A program made the position numbers and the translations under genes. From the NCBI RefSeq assembly GCF_932526225.1, contig NC_064042.1, positions 16,858,751 through 16,922,750 of the forward strand: 64,000 nucleotides of DNA, given 5' to 3'. Below, piece after piece: positions 30,190-42,591 of this stretch (the stretch's first letter is position 1; every line of letters begins with the position of its first letter). Origin of the DNA: Nematostella vectensis. Taxonomy: Eukaryota > Cnidaria > Anthozoa > Actiniaria > Edwardsiidae. The notes under the pieces are model-generated. The model did no database searches, was not told where the DNA came from, and saw only the letters and a list, made by a program, of their open reading frames with translations.

Positions 30190-31770
30190 TGCCCCGTGTG
30201 AGGATCGAACTCATGACCTTCAGATTTCTACATTTGATTATGAGACTGGCGCGCTGCCTACTGCGCTAACGAGGCTAACATGAGAAATGTGTCTTCTCTA
30301 TGCGTGTTTGTGGTGTTTTCGTCAAACCGGTCATAGAGTCATTCGTTTTCAAAAGAAAAAAATATGCCCCGTCTAAGGATCGAACTCACGACATTCAGAT
30401 TTCTACATTCGATTGTGATACTGACGCGCTGCCTACTGCGCTAACGAGGCCAACATGAGAAAAGTGTCTTCTCTATGCGTGTTTGTTGTGTTTTTTGTCA
30501 AACCGCTCATAGAGTCATTCGTTTGAAAAGAAAAAAAAATATGCCCCGTGTGAGGATCGAACTCACGACCTTCAGATTTCTACATTTGATTATGAGACTG
30601 ACGCGCTGTCTACTGCGCTAACGAGGCCAACATGAGAAATGCGTCTTCTCTATGCGTGTCTGTGGTGTTTTCTTTAAACAGGTCATAGAGTCATTCGTTT
30701 TGAAAAGAAAAAAATGTGTCCCGTGTGATGATCGAACTCACGACCTTCAGATTTCTAGATTTGATTATGAGACTGACGCGCTGCCTACTGCGCTAACGAG
30801 GCCAACATGAGAAAAGTCTCTTCTCTATGCGTGTTTGTTGTGTTTTTTGTCAAACCGCTCAAAGAGTCATTCGTTTTCAAAAGAAAAAAAAATGTGCCCC
30901 GTGTGAGGATCGAACTCACGACCTTCAGATTTCTAGATTTGATTATGAGATTGACGCGCTGCCTACTGCGCTAACGAGGCTAACATGAGAAATGTGTCTT
31001 CTCTATGCGTGTTTGTGGTGTTTTCGTCAAACCGGTCATAGAGTCATTCGTTTTCAAAAGAAAAAAATATGCCCCGTCTGAGGATTGAACTCACGACATT
31101 CAGATTTCTACATTCGATTATGATACTGACGCGCTGCCTACTGCGCTAACGAGGCCAACATGAGAAAAGTGTCTGCTCTATGCGTGTTAGTTGTGTTTTT
31201 TGTCAAACCGCTCATAGAGCCATTCGTTTTCAAAAGAAAAAATATGCCCCGTGTGATGATCGAACTCACTACCTTCAGATTTCTAGATTTGATTATGAGA
31301 CTGACGCGCTGCCTACTGCGCTAACGAGGCCAACATGAGAAAAGTCTCTTCTCTATGCGTGTTTGTTGTGTGTTTTGTCAAACCGCTGAAAGAGTCATTC
31401 GTTTTTAAAAGGAAAAAAAGTACCCCGTGTGAGGATCGAACTCACGACCTTCAGATTTCTAGATTTCATTATGAGACTGACGCGCTGCCTATTGCGCTAA
31501 CGACGCCTACATGGGAAATGTGCCTTTTCTATGCGTGTTTGTGGTGTTTTCGTCAAACCGTTCATAGAGTCTTTCGTTTTCAAAAGAAAAAAATATGACC
31601 CGTGTGAGGATCGATCTCACGACCTTCAGATTTGTACATTTGATTATGAGACTGACGCGCTGCCTACTGCGCTAACGAGGCCAACCTGAAAAATGTGTCT
31701 TCTCTATGCGTGTTTGTGGTGTTTTGTCAAACCGGTCATAGAGTCATTCGTTTTCAAAAGAAAAAAAATA
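30190..31770 (-). repeat. Nine-unit duplication, 1581 bp, copy 1
   Basis: tRNA bodies start at 30190, 30365 (CAC), 30542, 30717, 30895, 31070, 31245, 31421 and 31596. Copy 2 follows directly with the same units at a constant offset of 1581 bp. Confidence 0.9.
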
Positions 31771-33351
31771 TGCCCCGTGTGAGGATCGAACTCATGACCT
31801 TCAGATTTCTACATTTGATTATGAGACTGGCGCGCTGCCTACTGCGCTAACGAGGCTAACATGAGAAATGTGTCTTCTCTATGCGTGTTTGTGGTGTTTT
31901 CGTCAAACCGGTCATAGAGTCATTCGTTTTCAAAAGAAAAAAATATGCCCCGTCTAAGGATCGAACTCACGACATTCAGATTTCTACATTCGATTGTGAT
32001 ACTGACGCGCTGCCTACTGCGCTAACGAGGCCAACATGAGAAAAGTGTCTTCTCTATGCGTGTTTGTTGTGTTTTTTGTCAAACCGCTCATAGAGTCATT
32101 CGTTTGAAAAGAAAAAAAAATATGCCCCGTGTGAGGATCGAACTCACGACCTTCAGATTTCTACATTTGATTATGAGACTGACGCGCTGTCTACTGCGCT
32201 AACGAGGCCAACATGAGAAATGCGTCTTCTCTATGCGTGTCTGTGGTGTTTTCTTTAAACAGGTCATAGAGTCATTCGTTTTGAAAAGAAAAAAATGTGT
32301 CCCGTGTGATGATCGAACTCACGACCTTCAGATTTCTAGATTTGATTATGAGACTGACGCGCTGCCTACTGCGCTAACGAGGCCAACATGAGAAAAGTCT
32401 CTTCTCTATGCGTGTTTGTTGTGTTTTTTGTCAAACCGCTCAAAGAGTCATTCGTTTTCAAAAGAAAAAAAAATGTGCCCCGTGTGAGGATCGAACTCAC
32501 GACCTTCAGATTTCTAGATTTGATTATGAGATTGACGCGCTGCCTACTGCGCTAACGAGGCTAACATGAGAAATGTGTCTTCTCTATGCGTGTTTGTGGT
32601 GTTTTCGTCAAACCGGTCATAGAGTCATTCGTTTTCAAAAGAAAAAAATATGCCCCGTCTGAGGATTGAACTCACGACATTCAGATTTCTACATTCGATT
32701 ATGATACTGACGCGCTGCCTACTGCGCTAACGAGGCCAACATGAGAAAAGTGTCTGCTCTATGCGTGTTAGTTGTGTTTTTTGTCAAACCGCTCATAGAG
32801 CCATTCGTTTTCAAAAGAAAAAATATGCCCCGTGTGATGATCGAACTCACTACCTTCAGATTTCTAGATTTGATTATGAGACTGACGCGCTGCCTACTGC
32901 GCTAACGAGGCCAACATGAGAAAAGTCTCTTCTCTATGCGTGTTTGTTGTGTGTTTTGTCAAACCGCTGAAAGAGTCATTCGTTTTTAAAAGGAAAAAAA
33001 GTACCCCGTGTGAGGATCGAACTCACGACCTTCAGATTTCTAGATTTCATTATGAGACTGACGCGCTGCCTATTGCGCTAACGACGCCTACATGGGAAAT
33101 GTGCCTTTTCTATGCGTGTTTGTGGTGTTTTCGTCAAACCGTTCATAGAGTCTTTCGTTTTCAAAAGAAAAAAATATGACCCGTGTGAGGATCGATCTCA
33201 CGACCTTCAGATTTGTACATTTGATTATGAGACTGACGCGCTGCCTACTGCGCTAACGAGGCCAACCTGAAAAATGTGTCTTCTCTATGCGTGTTTGTGG
33301 TGTTTTCGTCAAACCGGTTATAGAGTCATTCGTTTTCAAAAGAAAAAAAAT
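31771..33351 (-). repeat. Nine-unit duplication, 1581 bp, copy 2
   Basis: tRNA bodies start at 31771, 31946 (CAC), 32123, 32298, 32476, 32651, 32826, 33002 and 33177. Rare private variants such as GTGTCTGCTCTATG and GTTTTTAAAAGGAAAA (plus strand) are present in both copies, so the duplication is very young. Confidence 0.9.
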
Positions 33352-33352
33352 A

Positions 33353-35279
33353 TGCCCTGTGTGAGGATCGAAATCACGACCTTCATATTTCTAAATCAGA
33401 TTATGAGACTGACGCGCTGCCTATTGCGCTAACGACGCCTACATGGAAAATGTGTCTTCTCTATGTGTGTTTGTGGTGTTTTTGTCAAACCGGTCATAGA
33501 GTCATTCGTTTTCAAAAGAAAAAATATGCCCCGTGTGAGGATCGAACTCACGACATTCAGATTTCTACATTCGATTATGATATTGACGCGCCGCCTACTG
33601 CGCTAATGAGGCCAACATGAGAAATGTGTCTTCTCTATGTGTGTTTGTGGTGTTTTTTGTCAAACCGCTCATAGAGCCATTCGTTTTCAAAAGAAAAAAT
33701 ATGCCCCGTGTGATGATCGAACTCACTACCTTCAGATTTCTAGATTTGATTATGAGACTGACGCGCTGCCTACTGCGCTAACGAGGCCAACATGAGAAAA
33801 GTCTCTTCTCTATGCGTGTTTGTTGTGTTTTTTGTCAAACCGGTCATAGAGTCATTCGTTTTCAAAAGAAAAAAATATGCCCTGTGTGAGGATCGAACTC
33901 ACGACCTTCATATTTCTAAATCAGATTATGAGACTGACGCGCTGCCTACTGCGCTAACGAGGCTAACATGAGAAATGTGTCTTCTCTATGCGTGTTTGTG
34001 GTGTTTTCGTCAAACCGGTCATAGAGTCATTCGTTTTCAAAAGAAAAAAATATGCCCCGTCTGAGGATTGAACTCACGACATTCAGATTTCTACATTCGA
34101 TTATGATACTGACGCGCTGCCTACTGCGCTAACGAGGCCAACATGAGAAAAGTGTCTTCTCTATGCGTGTTAGTTGTGTTTTTTGTCAAACCGCTCATAG
34201 AGCCATTCGTTTTCAAAAGAAAAAATATGCCCCGTGTGATGATCGAACTCACTACCTTCAGATTTCTAGATTTGATTATGAGACTGACGCGCTGCCTACT
34301 GCGCTAACGAGGCCAACATGAGAAAAGTCTCTTCTCTATGCGTGTTTGTTGTGTTTTTTGTCAAACCGCTGAAAGAGTCATTCGTTTTCAAAAGAAAAAA
34401 AATGTACCCCGTGTGAGGATCGAACTCACGACCTTCAGATTTCTAGATTTCATTATGAGACTGACGCGCTGCCTATTGCGCTAACGACGCCTACATGGGA
34501 AATGTGCCTTTTCTATGCGTGTTTGTGGTGTTTTGTCAAACCGGTCATAGAGTCATTCGTTTTCAAAAGAAAAAAAATATGCCCCGTGTGAGGATCGAAC
34601 TCATGACCTTCAGATTTCTACATTTGATTATGAGACTGGCGCGCTGCCTACTGCGCTAGCGAGGCCAACCTGAGAAATGTGTCTTCTCTATGCGTGTTTG
34701 TGGTATTTTCGTCAAACCGGTCATAGAGTCATACGTTTTCAAAAGAAAAAAATATGCTCCGTGTGAGGATCGAACTCACGACCTTCAGATTTCTACATTT
34801 GATTATGAGACTGACGCGCTGCCTACTGCGCTAACGAGGCCAACATGAGAAATGCGTCTTCTCTATGTGTGTCTGTGGTGTTTTCTTCAAACCGGTCATA
34901 GAGTCATTCGTTTTGAAAAAAAAAATGTGCCCCGTGTGATGATCGAACTCACGACCTTCAGATTTCTAGATTTGATTATGAGACTGACGCGCTGCCTACT
35001 GCGCTAACGAGGCCAACATGAGAAAAGTCACTTCTCTATGCGTGTTTGTTGTGTTTTTTGTCAAACCGCTCAAAGAGTCATTCGTTTTCAAAAGAAAAAA
35101 AATGTGCCCCGTGTGAGGATCGCACTCACGACCTTCAGATTTCTAGATTTGATTATGAGATTGACGCGCTGCCTACTGCGCTAACGAGGCCAACCTGAAA
35201 AATGTGTCTTCTCTATGCGTGTTTGTGGTGTTTTCGTCAAACCGGTCATAGAGTCATTCGTTTTCAATAGAAAAAAATA
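33353..35279 (-). repeat. Mixed stretch, 11 units
   Basis: tRNA bodies start at 33353, 33527, 33702, 33878, 34053, 34228, 34405, 34580, 34755, 34928 and 35105. It joins material related to 29139-30190 with units of the kind seen at 1082-1607. The copy at 35105 has a private T55G in the B box. Confidence 0.8.
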
Positions 35280-35805
35280 TGCCCTGTGTGAGGATCGAAC
35301 TCACGAAGCTTCATATTTCTAAATCAGATTATGAGACTGACGCGCTGCCTACTGCGCTAATGAGGCTAACATAAGTAATGTGTCTTCTCTATGCGTGTTT
35401 GTGGTGTTTTCGTCAAACCAGTCATAGAGTCATTCGTTTTTAAAAGAAAAAAATATGCCCCGTCTGAGGATCGAACTCACGACATTCAGATTTCTACATT
35501 CGATTATGAGACTGACGCGCTGCCAACTGCGCTAACGAGGCCAACATGAGAAATGCGTCTTTTCTATGCGTGTTTGTGGTGTTTTCGTCAAACCGGTCAT
35601 AGAGTCTTTCGTTTTCAAAAGAAAAAATATGCCCCGTGTGAGGATCGAACTCACAACATTAAGATTTCTACATTCGATTATGATATTGACGCTCCGCCTA
35701 CTGCGCTAACGAGGCCAACATGAAAAATATGTCTTCTCTATGCGTGTTTGTGGTGTTTTCGTCAAACCGGTCATAGAGTCATTCGTTTTCAAAAGAAAAA
35801 AAATA

Positions 35806-35891
35806 TGCCCCGTGTGAGGATCGAACTCACGACCTTCAGATTTCTACATTTGATTATGAGACTGACGCGCTGCCTACTGCGCTAACGAGGC
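35806..35891 (-). tRNA. tRNA-Met(CAT), consensus
   Basis: Exons and intron match the reference; counterpart of the copy at 4415. Confidence 0.94.
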
Positions 35892-36862
35892 TAACATGAG
35901 AAATGTGTCTTCTCTATGCGTGTTTGTGGTGTTTTCGTCAAACCGGTCATAGAGTCATTAGTTTTCAAAAGAAAAAAATATGCCCCGTCTGAGGATCGAA
36001 CTCACAACATTCAGATTTCTACATTCGATTATGATACTGACGCGCTGCCTACTGCGCTAACGAGGCCAACATGAGAAAAGTGTCTTCTCTATGCGTGTTT
36101 GTTGTGTTTTTTGTCAAACCGCTCATAGAGTCATTCGATTTCAAAAGAAAAAAAATGTGCCCCTTGTGAGGATCGAACTCACGACCTTCAGATTTCTAGA
36201 TTTGATTATGAGACTGACGCGCTGCCTACTGCGCTAACGAGGCCAACATGAGAAATGCGTCTTTTCTATGCGTGTTTGTGGTGTTTTCGTCAAACCGCTC
36301 ATAGAGTCATTTGTTTTCAAAAGAGAAAAATATGCCCCGCGTGAGGATCGAACTCAAGACCTTCAGATTTCTATATTTGATTATGAGACTGACGCACTGC
36401 CTACTGCGCTAACGAGGCCAACATGAGAAAAGTGTATTCTCTATGCGTGTTTGTGGTGTTTTTTTGTCAAACCGGTCATAGAGTCAATCGTTTTCAAAAG
36501 AATAAAATATGCCCCGTGTGAGGATCGAACTCACGACCTTCAGATTTCTACATTTGATTATGAGACTGACACGCTGCCTACTGCGCTAGCGAGGCCAACC
36601 TGAGAAATGTGTCTTCTCTATACGTGTTTGTGGTGTTTTCGTCAAACCGGTCATAGAGTCATTCGTTTTCAAAAGAAAAAAAATATGCCCCGTGTGAGGA
36701 TCGAACTCACGACCTTCAGATTTCTAGATTTGAGTATGAGACTGACGCGCTACCTACTGCGCTAACGAGGCCAACATGAGAAAAGTGTCTTCTCTATGCG
36801 TGTTTGTTGTGTTTTTTGTCAAACCGGTCATAGAGTCATTCGTTTTCAAAAGAAAAAAAATA

Positions 36863-36948
36863 TGCCCCGTGTGAGGATCGAACTCACGACCTTCAGATTT
36901 CTAGATTTGAGTATGAGACTGACGCGCTGCCTACTGCGCTAACGAGGC
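36863..36948 (-). tRNA. tRNA-Met(CAT), consensus exons, variant intron
   Basis: Exons match the reference. The intron is the TCTAGA type with first base C; C32 and its G partner are kept. Confidence 0.92.
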
Positions 36949-37919
36949 CAACATGAGAAAAGTATCTTCTCTATGCGTGTTTGTGGTGTTTTCGTCAAAC
37001 CGGTCATAGAGTCATTAGTTTTCAAAAGAAAAAAATATGCCCCGTCTGAGGATCGAACTCACAACATTCAAATTTCTACATTCGATTATGATACTGACGC
37101 GCTGCCTACTGCGCTAACGAGGCCAACATGAGAAAAGTGTCTTCTCTATGCGTGTTTGTTGTGTTTTTTGTCAAACCGCTCATAGAGTCATTCGATTTCA
37201 AAAGAAAAAAAATGTGCCCCTTGTGAGGATCGAACTCACGACCTTCAGATTTCTAGATTTGATTATGAGACTGACGCGCTGCCTACTGCGCTAACGAGGC
37301 CAACATGAGAAATGCGTCTTTTCTATGCGTGTTTGTGGTGTTTTCGTCAAACCGCTCATAGAGTCATTTGTTTTCAAAAGAGAAAAATATGCCCCGCGTG
37401 AGGATCGAACTCAAGACCTTCAGATTTCTATATTTGATTATGAGACTGACGCACTGCCTACTGCGCTAACGAGGCCAACATGAGAAAAGTGTATTCTCTA
37501 TGCGTGTTTGTGGTGTTTTTTTGTCAAACCGGTCATAGAGTCAATCGTTTTCAAAAGAATAAAATATGCCCCGTGTGAGGATCGAACTCACGACCTTCAG
37601 ATTTCTACATTTGATTATGAGACTGACACGCTGCCTACTGCGCTAGCGAGGCCAACCTGAGAAATGTGTCTTCTCTATACGTGTTTGTGGTGTTTTCGTC
37701 AAACCGGTCATAGAGTCATTCGTTTTCAAAAGAAAAAAAATATGCCCCGTGTGAGGATCGAACTCACGACCTTCAGATTTCTAGATTTGAGTATGAGACT
37801 GACGCGCTACCTACTGCGCTAACGAGGCCAACATGAGAAAAGTGTCTTCTCTATGCGTGTTTGTTGTGTTTTTTGTCAAACCGGTCATAGAGTCATTCGT
37901 TTTCAAAAGAAAAAAAATA

Positions 37920-38005
37920 TGCCCCGTGTGAGGATCGAACTCACGACCTTCAGATTTCTAGATTTGAGTATGAGACTGACGCGCTGCCTACTGCGCTAAC
38001 GAGGC
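37920..38005 (-). tRNA. tRNA-Met(CAT), consensus exons, variant intron
   Basis: Same sequence as the copy at 36863; the pair lies in the two halves of the 1057-bp duplication. Confidence 0.92.
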
Positions 38006-40562
38006 CAACATGAGAAAAGTATCTTCTCTATGCGTGTTTGTTGTGTTTTTTGTTTAACCGCTCATAGAGTCATTCGTTTTCAAAAGAAAAAAAAAAATGT
38101 GCCCCGTGTGAGGATCAAACTCACGACCTTCAGATTTCTAGATTTGATTATGAGACTGACGCGCTGCCTATTGCGCTAACGACGCCTACATGGGAAATGT
38201 GCCTTTTCTATGCGTGTTTGTGGTGCTTTCGTCAAAACGGTCATAGAGTCTTTCGTTTTCAAAAGAAAAAATATGCCCCGTGTGAGGATCGAACTCACGA
38301 CATTCAGATTTCTACATTCGATTATGATACTGACGCGCCGCCTACTGCGCTAACGAGTCCAACATGAGAAATGTGTCTTCTCTATGCGTGTTTGTGGTGT
38401 TTTCGTCAAACCGGTCATAGAGTCATTCGTTTTTAAAAGAAAAAAAATATGCCCCGTGTGAGGATCGAACTCAAGACCTTCAGATTTCTAGATTTGATTA
38501 TGATACTGACGCGCTTCCTACTGCGCTAACAAGGCCAACATAAGAAATGTGTCTTCTCTATGCGTGTTTGTGGTGTTTTCGTCAAACCTGTCATAGAGTC
38601 ATTCGCTTTCAAAAGAAAAAAATATGCCCCGTGTGAGGATCGATCTCACGACCTTCAGATTTCTACATTTGATTATGAGACTGACGCGCTGCCTACTGCG
38701 CTAACGAGGCCAACATGAGAAAAGTCTCTTCTCTATGCGTGTTTGTTGTGTTGTTTGTCAAACCGCTCATAGAGTCATTCGTTTTCAAAAGAAAAAAAAC
38801 ATGTGCCCCGTGTGAGGATCGAACTCACGACCTTCAGATTTCTAGATTTGATTATGATACTGACGCGCTTCCTACTGCGCTAACAAGGCCAACAGTAGAA
38901 ATGTGTCTTCTCTATGCGTGTTTGTGGTGTTTTTGTCAAACCGGTCATAGAGTCATTCGTTTTCAAAAGAAAAAAATATGCCCCGTGTGAGGATCGATCT
39001 CACGACCTTCAGATTTCTAAATTTGATTATGAGACTGACGCGCTGCCTACTGCGCTAACGAGGCTAACATGAGAAATGTGTCTTCTCTATGCGTGTTTGT
39101 GGTGTTTTCGTCAAACCGGTCATAGAGTCATTAGTTTTCAAAAGAAAAAAATATGCCCCGTCTGAGGATCGAACTCACGACATTCAGATTTCTACATTCG
39201 ATTATGATACTGACGCGCTGCCTACTGCGCTAACGAGGCCAACATGAGAAAAGTGTCTTCTCTATGCGTGTTTGTTGTGTTTTTTGTCAAACCGCTCATA
39301 GAGTCATTCGTTTTCAAAAGAAAAAAAATGTGCCCCTTGTGAGGATCGAACTCACGACCTTCAGATTTCTAGATTTGATTATGAGACTGACGCGCTGCCT
39401 ATTGCGCTAACGACGCCTACATGGGAAATGTGCCTTTTCTATTCGTGTTTGTGGTGTTTTCGTCAAACCGGTCATAGAGTCTTTCGTTTTCAAAAGAAAA
39501 AATATGTCCCGTGTGAGGATCGAGCTCACGACCTTCAGATTTCTACATTTGATTATGAGACTGACGCGCTGCCTACTGCGCTAACGAGGCCAACATGAGA
39601 AATGCGTCTTTTCTATGCGTGTTTGTGGTGTTTTCGTCAAACCGCTCATAGAGTCATTTGTTTTCAAAAGAGAAAAATATGCCCCGCGTGAGGATCGAAC
39701 TCACGACCTTCAGATTTCTACATTCGATTATGAGACTGACGCGCTGCCTACTGCGCTAACGAGGCCAACATGAGAAAAGTGTATTCTCTATGCGTGTTTG
39801 TGGTGTTTTTTTTTGTCAAACCGGTCATAGAGTCAATCGTTTTCAAAAGAATAAAATATGCCCCGTGTGAGGATCGAACTCACGACCTTCAGATTTCTAC
39901 ATTTGATTATGAGACTGACACGCTGCCTACTGCGCTAGCGAGGCCAACCTGAGAAATGTGTCTTCTCTATACGTGTTTGTGGTGTTTTTGTCAAACCGGT
40001 CATAGAGTCATTCGTTTTCAAAAGAAAAAAAATATTCCCCGTGTGAGGATCGAAGTCACGACCTTCAGATTTCTAGATTTGAGTATGAGACTGACGCGCT
40101 ACCTACTGCGCTAACGAGGCCAACATGAGAAAAGTGTCTTCTCTATGCGTGTTTGTTGTGTTTTTTGTCAAACCGCTCATAGAGTCATTCGTTTTCAAAA
40201 GAAAAAAAAATGTGCCCCGTGTGAGGATCGAACTCACGACCTTCACATTTCTAGATTTGATTATGATACTGACGCGCTTCCTACTGCGCTAACAAGGCCA
40301 ACATAAGAAATGTGTCTTCTCTATGCGTGTTTGTGGTGTTTTCGTCAAACCGGTCATAGAGTCATTCGTTTTCAAAAGAAAAAATATGCCCCGTTTGAGG
40401 ATCGAACTCACGACATTCAGATTTCTACATTCGATTCTGATATTGACGCGCCGCCTACTGCGCTAACGAGGCCAACCTGAAAAATGTGTCTTCTCTATGC
40501 GTGTTTGTGGTGTTTTCGTCAAACCGGTCATAGAGTCATTCGTTTTCAAAAGAAAAGAAATA

Positions 40563-40648
40563 TGCCCCGTGTGAGGATCGAACTCACGACCTTCAGATTT
40601 CTACATTAGATTATGAGACTGACGCGCTGCCTACTGCGCTAACGAGGC
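40563..40648 (-). tRNA. tRNA-Met(CAT), consensus exons, variant intron
   Basis: Exons match the reference; the intron has one private change (ACATTAGAT on the plus strand). Confidence 0.92.
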
Positions 40649-40737
40649 TAACATGAGAAATGTGTCTTCTCTATGCGTGTTTGTGGTGTTTTCGTCAAAC
40701 CGGTCATAGAGTCATTCGTTTTCAAAAGAAAAAAATA

Positions 40738-40823
40738 TGCCCCGTCTAAGGATCGAACTCACGACATTCAGATTTCTACATTCGATTGTTATACTGACGC
40801 GCTGCCTACTGCGCTAACGAGGC
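40738..40823 (-). tRNA. tRNA-Met-like with anticodon AAC
   Basis: A CAC-class unit with a further change of C34 to A, giving AAC. It also has C65G, C63T, G45T and C32A. Only one such copy is present. Confidence 0.68.
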
Positions 40824-40915
40824 CAACATGAGAAAAGTGTCTTCTCTATGCGTGTTTGTTGTGTTTTTTGTCAAACCGCTCATAGAGTCATTCGTTTTCA
40901 AAAGAAAAAAAATTG

Positions 40916-42146
40916 TGCCCCGTGTGAGGATCGAACTCACGACCTTAAGATTTCTAGATTTGATTATGAGACTGACGCGCTGCCTATTGCGCTAACGACG
41001 CCTACATGGGAAATGTGCCTTTTCTATTCGTGTTTGTGGTGTTTTCGTCAAACCGGTCATAGAGTCTTTCGTTTTCAAAAGAAAAAATATGCCCCGTCTG
41101 AGGATTGAGCTCACGACCTTATGATTTCTACATTTGATTATGAGACTGACGCGCTGCCTACTGCGCTAACGAGGCCAACCTGAGAAATGTGTCTTTACTA
41201 TACGTGTTTGTGGTGTTTTTGTCAAACCGGTCATAGAGTCATTTGTTTTCAAAAGAAAAAAAATATTCCCCGTGTGAGGATCGAACTCACGACCTTCAGA
41301 TTTCTAGATTTGAGTATGAGACTGACGCGCTACCTACTGCGCTAACGAGGCCAACATGAGAAAAGTGTCTTCTCTATGCGTGTTTGTTGTGTTTTTTGTC
41401 AAACCGCTCATAGAGTCATTCGTTTTCAAAAGAAAAAAAAATGTGCCCCGTGTGAGGATCGAACTCACGACCTTCAGATTTCTAGATTTGATTATGATAC
41501 TGACGCGCTTCCTACTGCGGTAACAAGGCCAACATAAGAAATGTGTCTTCTCTATGCGTGTTTGTGGTGTTTTCGTCAAACCGGTCATAGAGTCATTCGT
41601 TTTCAAAAGAAAAAATATGCCCCGTTTGAGGATCGAACTCACGACATTCAGATTTCTACATTCGATTCTGATATTGACGCGCCGCCTACTGCGCTAACGA
41701 GGCCAACCTGAAAAATGTGTCTTCTCTATGCGTGTTTGTGGTGTTTTCGTCAAACCGGTCATAGAGTCATTCGTTTTCAAAAGAAAAGAAATATGCCCCG
41801 TGTGAGGATCGAACTCACGACCTTCAGATTTCTACATTTGATTATGAGACTGACGCGCTGCCTACTGCGCTAACGAGGCTAACATGAGAAATGTGTCTTC
41901 TCTATGCGTGTTTGTGGTGTTTTCGTCAAACCGGTCATAGAGTCATTCGTTTTCAAAAGAAAAAAATATGCCCCGTCTAAGGATCGAACTCACGACATTC
42001 AGATTTCTACATTCGATTGTGATACTGACGCGCTGCCTACTGCGCTAACGAGGCCAACATGAGAAAAGTGTCTTCTCTATGCGTGTTTGTTGTGTTTTTT
42101 GTCAAACCGCTCATAGAGTCATTCGTTTTCAAAAGAAAAAAAATTG
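40916..42146 (-). repeat. Seven-unit block, 1231 bp, distant copy
   Basis: tRNA bodies start at 40916, 41090, 41266, 41444, 41618 (CAG), 41794 and 41969 (CAC). Same class order as 11269-12499 although about 14 kb from the nearest other copy. Confidence 0.87.
41794..41879 (-). tRNA. tRNA-Met(CAT), consensus
   Basis: Exons and intron match the reference. Confidence 0.93.
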
Positions 42147-42525
42147 TGCCCCGTGTGAGGATCGAACTCACGACCTTCAGATTTCTAGATTTGATTATGA
42201 GACTGACGCGCTGCCTATTGCGCTAACGACGCCTACATGGGAAATGTGCCTTTTCTATTCGTGTTTGTGGTGTTTTCGTCAAACCGGTCATAGAGTCTTT
42301 CGTTTTCAAAAGAAAAAATATGCCCCGTCTGAGGATTGAGCTCACGACCTTAAGATTTCTACATTTGATTATGAGACTGACGCGCTGCCTACTGCGCTAA
42401 CGAGGCCAACATGAGAAATGCGTCTTTTTTATGCGTGTTTGTGGTGTTTTCGTCAAACCGCTCATAGAGTCATTCGTTTTCAAAAGAGAAAAATATTCGT
42501 CATTCATTTTCAAAAGAAAAAAATA

Positions 42526-42591
42526 TGCCCCGTCTGAGGATCGCCTACTGCGATCATGATACTGACGCGCTGCCTACTGCGCTAACAAGGC
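42526..42591 (-). pseudogene. Rearranged 66-nt tRNA-Met remnant
   Basis: Acceptor strand, D arm and anticodon CAT remain. Most of the T arm, the variable loop, the 3' anticodon strand and the intron are replaced by a copy of part of the A-box segment, which creates a hairpin at 42539-42555. No B box is left. The spacer on its left (42407-42525) carries a partly doubled ATTCGTCATTCATTTTC segment. Confidence 0.85.
42539..42555. other. 17-bp perfect inverted repeat in broken unit
   Basis: GATCGC, a 5-base loop CTACT, then GCGATC. The right part of the palindrome is A-box-derived sequence that has been joined to a T-arm fragment. The same palindrome is at 47405-47421 and 53856-53872. Confidence 0.85.

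Larger units (their letters stand above)
35280..38099 (-). repeat. Stretch with a six-unit 1057-bp duplication
   Basis: tRNA bodies start at 35280 (87 nt), 35456, 35630, 35806, then copy 1 at 35981, 36158, 36333, 36510, 36686, 36863 and copy 2 at 37038, 37215, 37390, 37567, 37743, 37920. The offset is 1057 bp throughout. Both copies share private variants (ATTCGATTTC at 36132 and 37189; a DNA change making GACGCACTGCC), so the event is recent. Confidence 0.88.
38100..40915 (-). repeat. Sixteen-unit stretch
   Basis: tRNA bodies start at 38100, 38274, 38450, 38625, 38804, 38979, 39154, 39331, 39505, 39680, 39859, 40035, 40213, 40387 (CAG), 40563 and 40738 (AAC). The unit at 38100 has a T run of 11, the longest terminator I noticed. 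Units 38804-40035 resemble 45081-46309 in the next block. Confidence 0.82.

Noticed and set aside
41334-41642. Minus-strand open frame of 102 codons
   Set aside because: It lies over two tRNA units and their spacers and has no features beyond the repeat.
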